DNA of 10,514 bases from Spirochaeta sp. (lineage in GTDB: Bacteria > Spirochaetota > Spirochaetia > DSM-2461), in NCBI GenBank assembly GCA_030592625.1, contig JAUVIY010000068.1:1-10514 (forward strand). The letters run 5' to 3'. The first letter of the stretch is position 1, and each line of letters starts with the position of its first letter. The notes beneath the pieces were generated by a model. It saw only the letters and a list, made by a program, of their open reading frames with translations, made no database searches and was not told the DNA's origin. Shown here piece after piece: positions 1-6,946 of the stretch. Both the position numbers and the translations under genes were made by a program.

Positions 1-561
1 AATCTCTTCACGCAAGGTGCCGTCATCATTCCTGCTCCAGGATGATTCTTCCATAACGGCACCGGCTGCAAGTGTTGTTCTGTTCAGGGGCTGACCGGAC
101 GTATTCAAATCGGTAATCCGCCAATCGCCGCCGGATCCACTGGTGTGACGTCGGAGGATGCCGTCGGCATTGATGACGGTATCGGATTCCACATGACTGC
201 TTCCCGGATAATCTCCCTCCATGGCAATGTATATGGCCCGGGGATTTCCTTCGGTATCATAGGCATATTCAACCCGGGAAATCATACCACCTCCAGCATC
301 CAGTTCTTCCCGGGCCGCCAACCTGCCACCGGTCCGATAAAAAACCGTGGAAGATTGCCTGGTGCCGTCAAGATAGAGGGATCTGATTTCCTTATTATCG
401 CTATATTCGATGGATAACGACCAACCCTCACTCTCCGGCCCACTGCTCCTTATTGGAGATCCCGGTATACCACCGGCTGAAGAACGAAACCACTCAAGGG
501 CACCTGTGGCACCGGAAACAGCTGCAATAAGCAGGATTGCCAGTAAAACGGTTCGTTTCAT
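1..561 (-). CDS. Exported protein with YD/RHS-like short repeats, 3' end outside window
   Basis: The frame is open for 187 codons from the ATG at 561-559 to the left edge, so the C-terminus is missing. Residues 1-20 look like a cleavable signal peptide: MKR, a hydrophobic core (VLLAILLIAAVSG), then an Ala/Thr/Gly stretch, with cleavage likely near ATGA. The mature part is a run of imperfect units of about 20-27 residues. Each has a polar turn (DNK, TGG, DTEGN, NADG, NTSGQ, NDDG) followed by a short strand often containing Leu-Arg or Ile-Arg, with a Tyr/Phe/Trp-rich strand before the turn. This resembles the YD/RHS and MORN-type beta-repeat style, but no named family is clear. The ATG overlaps the ftsY stop by one base (TGATG), so translation is probably coupled. 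Location is inferred to be periplasm or envelope. Function is unknown. Confidence 0.8.
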   Translation of the reverse strand, partial: MKRTVLLAILLIAAVSGATGALEWFRSSAGGIPGSPIRSSGPESEGWSLSIEYSDNKEIRSLYLDGTRQSSTVFYRTGGRLAAREELDAGGGMISRVEYAYDTEGNPRAIYIAMEGDYPGSSHVESDTVINADGILRRHTSGSGGDWRITDLNTSGQPLNRTTLAAGAVMEESSWSRNDDGTLREEI

Positions 562-1484
562 CAATCACCGGCCAGTAATTCATCGAGATAGATATCGGGA
601 TTGAATGGAACCAGATCATCCATTCCCTCACCCCGCCCCAGATAGGCGAATGGAAGATTCAGTTCTCGACTTATAGCAGCCACAAGACCGCCTTTTGCGG
701 AAGAATCGTATTTTGCCATCACCACCGCATCGATACCTATGGATTTATGGAAGGTTTCAGCCTGCCTCATGCCGTTCTGGCCGGTTGTTGCATCAATCAC
801 CAGAATTTTCCTGTACATTCCGGCTTTCCCGAGACGATCCCGGGCAATCCTGTCGATTTTGGAAAGTTCCCTGACCAGGTTGGTTCTGTTATGCATTCTG
901 CCGGCCGTATCAGCAATAACGACTTTATCCCCCTGACTCATGGCGGAATTGATCGCATCATAGATAACGGCACCGGGGTCCGAGCCATGATTTTGTTTCA
1001 CAACACGGGCGCCGACACGCTTGCCATGTATCTCGAGCTGTGCAATAGCCGCAGCACGGAAGGTATCTCCGGCAGCCAGCACGATGTCTCCGGAACTCTC
1101 ATTGTGGAATCGATGGGCCATCTTCGCGATGGTTGTCGTCTTACCCACTCCGTTGACACCGAGAACCAGGTACAGTGTCAGTTTTTCCGGATCCGGAGTC
1201 AGATCGGCGGTTTTCAGGGAAGGCCTGATGATATCCTTGAGGCCTGCCACCAGATCATCTCTGGTCCAGTCACCGGAGCTGCTGTTTCGATTCTCCCGTA
1301 ATTCATCCACCAATTCCACGGCGGCTGCGGCTCCGAAGTCCGCTTCAACCAGCAGATCTTCCAGACTCTCATAGAAATCTTCACCGGTTCCGCCGCTTCG
1401 TGTCAGAAGATCCTTAATACGGCGGCCGAAGTTCTTTACAGATCTTCTGCCGTCCTTTTCCTGCTTTTTCTTTCTACCGAACAT
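561..1484 (-). CDS. ftsY: Signal recognition particle receptor FtsY
   Basis: This SRP GTPase receptor docks SRP-ribosome complexes to the Sec translocon at the inner membrane. The 307-residue protein is a compact NG form without the long acidic A domain of E. coli FtsY; its N-terminus is basic (MFGRKKKQEK) and could form the membrane-binding helix. Motifs are G1 GVNGVGKTTT at 109-118, G2 DTFRAAA at 140-146, G3 DTAGR at 192-196, the DATTGQNG segment at 231-238, G4 at 257-260 followed by SSAKGG, and G5-region GRGEGMDDL at 283-291. G4 reads AKYD where the family usually has TKLD, and GRGE replaces the common GVGE. The ATG fits the family N-terminus, though its Shine-Dalgarno is weak (AGGA, 10 bases upstream). 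It follows the PEGA gene after an 84-base spacer (1485-1568) with no clear promoter or terminator, and overlaps the next gene by one base. The assignment is secure. Confidence 0.97.
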   Translation of the reverse strand: MFGRKKKQEKDGRRSVKNFGRRIKDLLTRSGGTGEDFYESLEDLLVEADFGAAAAVELVDELRENRNSSSGDWTRDDLVAGLKDIIRPSLKTADLTPDPEKLTLYLVLGVNGVGKTTTIAKMAHRFHNESSGDIVLAAGDTFRAAAIAQLEIHGKRVGARVVKQNHGSDPGAVIYDAINSAMSQGDKVVIADTAGRMHNRTNLVRELSKIDRIARDRLGKAGMYRKILVIDATTGQNGMRQAETFHKSIGIDAVVMAKYDSSAKGGLVAAISRELNLPFAYLGRGEGMDDLVPFNPDIYLDELLAGD

Positions 1485-1568
1485 ATCGCCGGTATCCTAT
1501 GGCAAGAGCTCCTGTTCGGGAACCCCCGGAGCAGACGGTATACAACCGTGATATGCAAGAGATTCTCA

Positions 1569-3029
1569 TTAATTGGAAAGCTCCTCGGCGGCCTTGAGGT
1601 ATCTGGACAATTTAAACAAAACGTTGGTAAGCAGACCGACATTGATCGCAATACTGCCCCACATGAGTCCGTAGCTGAGGTTATATGCATTATACGCATA
1701 TTCCTGTTCACTACTGCCATCCTGGGCGGTAAAAAACATATTGACATAATTCTGGGAGACACCCATGAGTATGATTGTCGGCGCCAGGGAAAAAGAGAAC
1801 CAGGCAATTGAGTTGTACAACTTTTTCCTGGCAGTCGCCAACTCCTCCACCGGATCCACCAGAACATAGTCCAGAGGAATGGTCAGCCGCTCAGCTTCAG
1901 GATACAGGGGAACGGTGCGTGTCCTGAAGCCCTCCTTTTCCACTGTAAGGGACATGACACGATCCGGCAGATTGACTGACAGCGGAGCTCTCCCGAGCCA
2001 TATGTTACCGAGTCTCACCGATGCCCCGGTGGGAATGGTCCTTACAAGAATCTGCGGTTGTACGGTTTCCTCAAGTCTCACATCAATCTTCCTGATTTCA
2101 CTTGGTGCCAATACATCATGAATGATTTGAGGCGCATGACCCGCAGCCGTAATCTCCAGCAGTACCTTGCCCGGTACCAGGTTGGAATCAGACCAGAAAC
2201 CAACCCCGACGCTTAATCCATTAACCGAAATCACAGCATCTGGAGGTTCACTCTGAACGGTTAAGGACGCCCAGGGCCTCCCGAGAACCATTCGTCTGGC
2301 CGCAGCACCGGCTTCAATGGAAATCTCCTCAAACTCACTCTCCCCGGCGGCTCCTTCCCAGAGAACTTCTTCACCTGCCGGGCCGTATGCAGAAATGCTG
2401 ATTCCGAAATATTCACCGACCCTGACGATTTTCCCGGTAATCAGAACATCCAGACCCGCACTTCTTCGAAAAGTCCCGGGAGATGCTCCTTCGGTATCCC
2501 AGATATCGCCTCCTTCAGGAGGTACAGAATATATAACTGGAATTTCATCGGGTGAAGCTACACGATGAGGGGGAAATTGCTGCCAATACTTCAGGGCGGC
2601 ATTTTCCTCATTTATCCTGATCTCGATATCATTCCGGGAAGAGGAATCGGCATTGATATCGAACAGTAATTCATCCCTGCCGGAGTACAGATTATTCAGT
2701 GTGGAATAAGACAGTAATTCTTCCTTTTCAAGCGATTTCCGGGCAAGCAGGGTTATTTCGGGACCGGTCAACTCATGAAGATCGGCACCGGTAAGTTCAT
2801 CCCGGATCAGGCGGGGAAGCAGCGAGGCAGCTGAAGCCAGGGCAGCTTCGGCATTATCCGTTTCGAAAACGGCGACACCCACCTGCCACTCGGATTTATC
2901 AATTTCGGGTAGCGGATAGTCATCAGGCTCCGCTGCAGTGACGATTGATTGTGATATGAAAAGAACGAGAATTAGCAGAATGCAAAAACGACAAGGAAAG
3001 GAATGAAAGCCCGGGGAATCAGCCCTCAT
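1569..3029 (-). CDS. Exported PEGA-domain protein with two C-terminal membrane spans
   Basis: The 486-residue protein starts with a long basic n-region and a hydrophobic segment at about 17-30, ending near VTAAEP. This is a signal peptide or anchor; no lipobox is evident. Residues 45-250 form a domain whose opening (QVGVAVFETDN, then LIRDEL) recalls envelope proteins with a TolB/CsgG-like nucleotide-binding fold, but that is only a resemblance. Two PEGA repeats follow, at about 254-320 and 326-388, each with the strand-P-x-GA/DA-V-x-G/L-G pattern; PEGA modules are usually extracytoplasmic and often surface or peptidoglycan associated. Two hydrophobic spans at about 407-426 and 452-472 flank a polar loop. 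The ATG lies inside the end of the receiver gene (11-base overlap), and no other in-frame ATG precedes the hydrophobic core. Function unknown; likely inner-membrane anchored with most of the chain outside the cytoplasm. Confidence 0.85.
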   Translation of the reverse strand: MRADSPGFHSFPCRFCILLILVLFISQSIVTAAEPDDYPLPEIDKSEWQVGVAVFETDNAEAALASAASLLPRLIRDELTGADLHELTGPEITLLARKSLEKEELLSYSTLNNLYSGRDELLFDINADSSSRNDIEIRINEENAALKYWQQFPPHRVASPDEIPVIYSVPPEGGDIWDTEGASPGTFRRSAGLDVLITGKIVRVGEYFGISISAYGPAGEEVLWEGAAGESEFEEISIEAGAAARRMVLGRPWASLTVQSEPPDAVISVNGLSVGVGFWSDSNLVPGKVLLEITAAGHAPQIIHDVLAPSEIRKIDVRLEETVQPQILVRTIPTGASVRLGNIWLGRAPLSVNLPDRVMSLTVEKEGFRTRTVPLYPEAERLTIPLDYVLVDPVEELATARKKLYNSIAWFSFSLAPTIILMGVSQNYVNMFFTAQDGSSEQEYAYNAYNLSYGLMWGSIAINVGLLTNVLFKLSRYLKAAEELSN

Positions 3030-3387
3030 TCAGTTCACCGGCTTTCCGCACTGCCGAAAGCAGTCGCTCCTTTCGGAAAGGTTTCACCACATAATCAGCG
3101 GCTCCGAGACGAATGGCTTCTAGGATTTTCTCCTGATCTCCCAGGGAGGAGCACATGATGATACGGGAATGAGGATCGTCACTCCGAATCCGTTTCAAGG
3201 CCTCAAGTCCGTCCATCCTGGGCATGGAAATATCCAATAGGGTAAGATCGGGCTTCCATGCCCGACGAAGCAGCAGGGCCTGCCGACCGTCTGCAGCCTC
3301 GGCAACAATTTCGTGCCCGCCGGTTTCGAGTATATCCCGAATCAGGGATCGCATGAATTCGAGGTCGTCGACGACCAGGATTCTCAT
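3019..3387 (-). CDS. Single-domain CheY-like response regulator receiver
   Basis: At 122 residues this is a receiver domain only, with no output domain. All key positions are present: the acidic pair D7-D8, phospho-acceptor D52 in LLDISMPRMDG, the Ser/Thr switch at S80-S81 (after IIMC), and K102 in the VVKPF motif at 100-104. It would accept phosphate from a histidine kinase or an HPt protein and act by protein binding, as CheY does, or as a phosphate sink. The ATG overlaps the prfB stop (ATGA, 4 bases) and has GGAG just upstream; the 3' end overlaps the PEGA gene by 11 bases. No kinase lies in the window, but an HPt gene sits two genes upstream in the same run, making it a plausible though unproven partner. 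A specific chemotaxis role cannot be assigned from sequence alone. Confidence 0.94.
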   Translation of the reverse strand: MRILVVDDLEFMRSLIRDILETGGHEIVAEAADGRQALLLRRAWKPDLTLLDISMPRMDGLEALKRIRSDDPHSRIIMCSSLGDQEKILEAIRLGAADYVVKPFRKERLLSAVRKAGELNEG

Positions 3388-4491
3388 TCTCTCCGACCAC
3401 CCACCCGCCAGTGCAGATACGCCTCGATGAACGGATCGAGTTCTCCGTCCATCACCGCCTGGATATTGCCTGTTTCATGACGGGTCCTCAAATCTTTCAC
3501 CATCGTATAGGGATGAAAGACGTAAGACCTGATCTGGCTTCCCCAGCCGATGTCTTTCTTTTCAGCAGCGCTGGATGCTCGTTCTTCATCCTGTTTCTGA
3601 CGGTAAAATTCGTAGAGCCTGGATTTGAGCACCTTCATCGCCGTCGCTTTATTCTTGAGCTGGCTTCTTTCATTCTGGCACTGAACAACGATTCCGGTCT
3701 CCAGATGTGTCATTCGAACCGCGCTCGATGTTTTATTGACATGCTGACCTCCGGCTCCCGACGCCCGGTAGGTGTCCAACCTGATATCCTCAGGTTTAAC
3801 TTCAACTTCGATGTCATCGTCGAAAACCGGCGAAACATATACTGAAGCAAAAGACGTGTGACGCCGCCCGGCGGAATCGAAAGGGCTGATTCTCACCAGG
3901 CGATGGATTCCACCCTCACCTTTCAACAGTCCATGGGCGAAGTTACCGTCGATCTGAATATCGACAGACTTGATGCCGCCTTCGGCTTCCTGGATGTCCA
4001 GCAGAGTCATCTTGAATCCCCGATGTTCAACCCAACGGCCGTACATCCTGTACAGCATGGCAGCCCAGTCGCAGGACTCGGTTCCACCGGCTCCTGAATG
4101 AATCGTGACAAATGCTGACACTGAATCTGTCGCCTCACCAAGTAACTGCAGAGTTTTCAGCTTTTCGAATGTTTCGGAAACGGATTTAATTGCCTCGGAA
4201 ACTTCACACTCCATACTTTCATCGCCGGCCTCGTCGGCCAGAGCATAGAGTACCTGGGTATCTTCAAGCTCATCGACAAGAGACTCCCACGGCTCATAAC
4301 GGGATTTTATCCGTTTAATCTTCGCCATGGTATTCTCAGCCGCTTCATGATTGTCCCAGAAACCCGGCTGAGCCGTCGAGCTCTCAAGACGTTCGACTTC
4401 CTTCTTCAGTCCGGAGGAGTCAAAGACGCCTCCAGGTATCAAGGATGTCTTTTTCGAGGGAATTCACTATCGGGCTCAGATCGTTCAGCAT
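3384..4491 (-). CDS. prfB: Peptide chain release factor 2, made by programmed +1 frameshift
   Basis: RF2 recognises UGA and UAA stop codons on the ribosome and triggers peptide release. The SPF anticodon-like tripeptide of RF2 is present (in RISPFDSAGRR), as is the catalytic GGQ loop (SGAGGQHVNKTSSAVR). Synthesis starts at the ATG at 4491-4489, preceded by GGAGG with an 8-base spacer. Frame 0 gives 23 codons (MLNDLSPIVN...WRRL) and then an in-frame TGA at 4422-4420. A +1 shift at CTT-TGA-C continues as Leu-Asp-Ser-Ser-Gly into the main frame. The full product is about 368 residues, matching E. coli RF2 (365). A start at TTG 4442 would give 352 residues, lack the conserved N-terminal helix and have no reason to keep the recoding signal. 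The stop overlaps the receiver gene by 4 bases. A Cas2-like gene lies 25 bases upstream. Confidence 0.97.
4419..4434 (-). promoter_or_regulatory. prfB programmed +1 frameshift site
   Basis: Reading the minus strand, the site is TGG AGG CGT CTT TGA C. GGAGG acts as an internal Shine-Dalgarno, three bases separate it from the slippery CTT codon (4425-4423), and the in-frame TGA stop (4422-4420) is followed by C, the weakest termination context. Layout and spacing match the E. coli prfB site (AGGGGG, three bases, CUU UGA C). Family knowledge: low RF2 slows termination at UGA, the ribosome slips +1 and more RF2 is made, so the gene regulates itself. Frame-0 translation would end after a 23-residue peptide. 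Confidence 0.96.
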
Positions 4492-4499
4492 TGTTGTAT

Positions 4500-4504
4500 C
4501 CTCC
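4500..4504 (-). promoter_or_regulatory. Shine-Dalgarno of prfB, defines the true start
   Basis: A perfect GGAGG lies 8 bases before the ATG at 4491-4489. It supports initiation there, upstream of the internal TGA, rather than at the TTG at 4442. It sits in the 25-base gap between the Cas2-like stop and prfB. Confidence 0.85.
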
Positions 4505-4516
4505 AGGGATGCCGCT

Positions 4517-4801
4517 TCAGTCATCTTCAGGCTCCCGAATCATAACCCGGCGCCATCGTTTCTCGTTTAGAGAGGTAATTGCCACCGTGCCGTCAACGGG
4601 ATACTGATAAAACCGAATTGAATCATAGAAATCCGTGGCCCGATCCATATCGATCTTCAGCCGACTGAGCCTTTTATCGTCCATGGATGTTGATTCGAAG
4701 ACGCCTTTCTGCATCTGCCGGAAGCCGTATCGAAACAGAAGACCGGTTACCGCTTTGAGACTGTCTTCGTTTCCAAGGTCGAGAACAACGGAGACGAACA
4801 T
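4517..4801 (-). CDS. Orphan Cas2-like (Cas2/VapD-type fold) small protein
   Basis: The 94-residue protein has the size and motif order of Cas2. It has a first strand ending in an Asp (VSVVLDLG, D8), a helix, then YGFRQMQKGVFES at 25-37, which matches the Cas2 pattern G-x-R-x-Q-x-S/G-V-F-E. A helix with KRLSRLKIDMDR follows, then DSIRFYQYP at 60-68, corresponding to the Cas2 D-x-V-x-I-Y strand, and a final strand at about 71-77. Cas2 proteins are ferredoxin-fold dimers that bridge Cas1 in spacer acquisition; VapD relatives are RNases. No cas1 and no repeat-spacer array occur here, so a role outside CRISPR is more likely. The gene starts 4 bases after the HPt stop (TAG GAAT ATG) and ends 25 bases before prfB, so it is almost certainly cotranscribed. 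The fold assignment is by motif reading; function is not known. Confidence 0.72.
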   Translation of the reverse strand: MFVSVVLDLGNEDSLKAVTGLLFRYGFRQMQKGVFESTSMDDKRLSRLKIDMDRATDFYDSIRFYQYPVDGTVAITSLNEKRWRRVMIREPEDD

Positions 4802-4805
4802 ATTC

Positions 4806-5174
4806 CTACACTATCGACGCTTCCCCCCCGACGTCAAGGGAAGACATCCGCCGGACCAGGGGGTGGGATCGGAACGATTCGAACGCTTCAACCAACGGAG
4901 GCTGGAATCGGATGCAGGCACTGTCTGCATCCCGGGCTGCCAGCTCCAGATCCAGGGCAGCCAGAAACAGTCTCTGAGCACCTACCGCACCGGCGGAGCC
5001 TTTCGCTTTATGAGCCAGTCGGGCCGCGGCCTGCCAATGCCTGTCTCTGAGAGCCAGATCAATTTCATCCAGTATGGCTGGGATATCTTCCAAAGTGAAT
5101 CGAATCACCTCAACCAGAAGATTTCGGTCTCCAGCCGTCCGTTCAAGAGCTTCAAGTTCATCGAAATCTTTCAC
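4806..5174 (-). CDS. Stand-alone HPt (histidine phosphotransfer) protein
   Basis: The 122-residue all-alpha protein carries the HPt signature LAHKAKGSAGAVGA at 53-66, with H55 as the expected phospho-acceptor and the K-G-S/A-A-G pattern behind it. The helix before it (RFTLEDIPAILDEIDLALRDRHWQAAA) matches HPt helices B-C. HPt proteins shuttle phosphate between receiver domains of a hybrid kinase and a final response regulator. A receiver gene lies two genes downstream and may be its partner (inference). The start is GTG at 5174-5172, with AAGG and a 6-base spacer; no ATG or TTG lies in frame shortly upstream. It overlaps the stop of the 590-residue gene by one base (TAGTG). Near the 3' end a run of seven G encodes the Gly-Gly of DVGGEAS. 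The cytoplasmic HPt call is firm; its pathway is not. Confidence 0.92.
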   Translation of the reverse strand: MKDFDELEALERTAGDRNLLVEVIRFTLEDIPAILDEIDLALRDRHWQAAARLAHKAKGSAGAVGAQRLFLAALDLELAARDADSACIRFQPPLVEAFESFRSHPLVRRMSSLDVGGEASIV

Positions 5175-6946
5175 TATTTGCCTTTTTTCTTCTCGTAAGC
5201 GGAGCGGAAATCATCCCAGGCCTGTTCCTGCTGCTTTACCGAATAATTTTTCTTTTTATGTCCCGACAGTTTCCGTTTTCTCACAGCAGAGTCCATAACC
5301 CCTTCACCCCTGGGCTTTCCGGCCCGATAAGGCTTGACCGGAGTTGAAAATGAATCCGGTCCGTCACTCGGAAGATTCTTCTGAACGCTGAGATCCTGTC
5401 TGATGGGAGGATTCAGAGTATGGAGATAACTGTCATAGCGACCGAAAAGACGTAATAGAACACGGCGCAACCAGCTGAGGCGATGGAAAGCCTCCTCAAA
5501 CATAGGCTGGGGTGGGAGATCAAACAGTTTGTCAGGATTCTTAAACCGGATCGAACCACTCTCAAAATACCTGTCAAGTATGGTTTTCACCCTGTCCATA
5601 TCGGGGATTTTCAATACCTTGGTGGCATAGTGAATGATACCCTCTGATACGATTCGTGGTTTTGCAAGCAAATCTGAAAGAACCTGGAACTCCATCGCAA
5701 GACGCTCTCGAATATCTTCCCTGAAACTGTCCATGCCTGTAAATGCGGTGAATTTGTCTTTGTTGTTAGTCCTGAATATTCTTTCGATCATATTCAGATA
5801 GAATTCTCTCAATTCCATCGATGCAATTTTATGTCGTGATTTGAACAAAGGGTACAGATGATCCCTGTATAAATAATCCTCACCAACATTGATTACCGCC
5901 GGGAGTCCGGTTCGGCCTGTCGGCTTCATGTAATGAGTGATAAACATCTCCCTGAGATCCGGCCAGTTTTCCTTGTATGGCTCGAATTGTTCGTCGAACT
6001 CATCCGGGGTCATCAGGAAACTTTCTTTACGGGATAGTTGAGAGAGGATGTCCTGGATGGTATTCCGCTTCTCCGCCTCCCGTTCCCTTCTCTGTTCAGC
6101 TTCGTCCAATTCATTTCTGGTAAAAATTTTAAGTATCTTTGCAGCGATGAAAATTTCAGGAGTGATATTGGTTCTTTTAGCCAACAGATCTTCCCGGTTG
6201 ATGATAATTGCATCCGAAAGCTTATTCCAGAACAGATTGTCGTTCATGGACAGAGATTTCCGGAGACTGCTTACCACTGTTCCTAACAGTTTGGCCAGAA
6301 TCGGCTGCATCGGACTGTTTGCAAGATTAGCTCTTATCTTGAATCGTGAAACTTCCACCATTACCGGCAGTACCGCAGGTGTCACAATCAACGTTTTCCC
6401 ATCCAGATCAGGAAGAGCGTATATCAATAAATCGTCAATATGATTCTGAATGAATGTACCCGATATCTCCGCCAGGGAAAGAGGCTGGAGGACGTCATCG
6501 GGAAAACCTCCGCGCTTCTTGAGGCTGGTTACCGTCGGGAATGTCTTTCGGTCGGAGACACGGCAAGCCTGCCAGCGGTTCTCCACCAGCCAGTACCAGA
6601 ATCGGGGTGAATCGCGGTCCGTCAGTATAATCCGGTCTTTCTCAAGCTGACCATCCCGTACCGTGTTGGCGATAAGACCGCAGCTTCCCCTCTCAAGGTG
6701 TGTCATGAGGGTGTGCAGTGTGGCATCAGCATTGAGGTATTCATGACCGGCTTTGGTAAAGAACTTGCTGTATGGCATATCCGGTTCCCACATGTCGCAG
6801 AGCCGGCTGAATAACGCCCGATGTTCTTCTCCAAAATGACCGAGCTGGGACATGAATTCGTCACGTCCAACCCGGTCCTTACGAAAATAGTCCGGCATCT
6901 CGGGCTGATTTCTGGGGGGGAGCTTTCCGGCCCTGTCAGCACTCAT
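5174..6946 (-). CDS. Conserved-looking 590-residue protein of unknown function
   Basis: No family is recognised. The protein has no signal peptide and no clear membrane span, so it is probably cytoplasmic. Residues 35-125 form a folded N-terminal domain (HFGEEHRALFSRLC ... FWYWLVENRWQ) whose helix-rich centre might be a winged-helix-like unit, but this is a guess. Residues 165-275 contain strands and helices (DDLLIYALPD, KTLIVTPAVL) and end in an Asn/Arg-rich stretch. Residues 277-305 are highly charged and may form a short coiled coil (ELDEAEQRREREAEKR). After about 515 the chain looks disordered and becomes strongly basic (RKRKLSGHKKK, YEKKKGK), suggesting contact with nucleic acid or membrane. 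The ATG has AGAGGG with an 8-base spacer and overlaps the stop of a small upstream membrane protein gene (ATGA). A C7 run lies at codons 9-11. Its 3' end overlaps the HPt gene, so it may belong to the same signalling unit. Confidence 0.85.
   Translation of the reverse strand: MSADRAGKLPPRNQPEMPDYFRKDRVGRDEFMSQLGHFGEEHRALFSRLCDMWEPDMPYSKFFTKAGHEYLNADATLHTLMTHLERGSCGLIANTVRDGQLEKDRIILTDRDSPRFWYWLVENRWQACRVSDRKTFPTVTSLKKRGGFPDDVLQPLSLAEISGTFIQNHIDDLLIYALPDLDGKTLIVTPAVLPVMVEVSRFKIRANLANSPMQPILAKLLGTVVSSLRKSLSMNDNLFWNKLSDAIIINREDLLAKRTNITPEIFIAAKILKIFTRNELDEAEQRREREAEKRNTIQDILSQLSRKESFLMTPDEFDEQFEPYKENWPDLREMFITHYMKPTGRTGLPAVINVGEDYLYRDHLYPLFKSRHKIASMELREFYLNMIERIFRTNNKDKFTAFTGMDSFREDIRERLAMEFQVLSDLLAKPRIVSEGIIHYATKVLKIPDMDRVKTILDRYFESGSIRFKNPDKLFDLPPQPMFEEAFHRLSWLRRVLLRLFGRYDSYLHTLNPPIRQDLSVQKNLPSDGPDSFSTPVKPYRAGKPRGEGVMDSAVRKRKLSGHKKKNYSVKQQEQAWDDFRSAYEKKKGK

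Noticed and set aside
747..1301. Long plus-strand ORF opposite ftsY
   Set aside because: It is antisense to highly conserved ftsY motifs, has no recognisable domain, and reflects the codon pattern of the real gene.
1485..1568. Promoter or small RNA in the spacer before ftsY
   Set aside because: No -35/-10 pair with acceptable spacing was seen; only a weak five-pair inverted repeat (ACGGT/ACCGT) is present.
1436..1867. A 143-codon minus-strand ORF overlapping ftsY and the PEGA gene
   Set aside because: It is read in another frame across the end of the PEGA gene, the spacer and the start of ftsY, with Arg/Ser/Cys-rich shadow composition and no independent signal.
3384..4442. prfB starting at the TTG at 4442
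   Set aside because: A strong Shine-Dalgarno and ATG at 4491 plus the complete frameshift signal give a full-length RF2. The TTG start would leave the recoding site without purpose and drop the N-terminal helix.
4517..4801. CRISPR locus implied by the Cas2-like gene
   Set aside because: No direct repeats with regular spacers and no other cas gene could be found in the window, so only an orphan Cas2-like protein is claimed.
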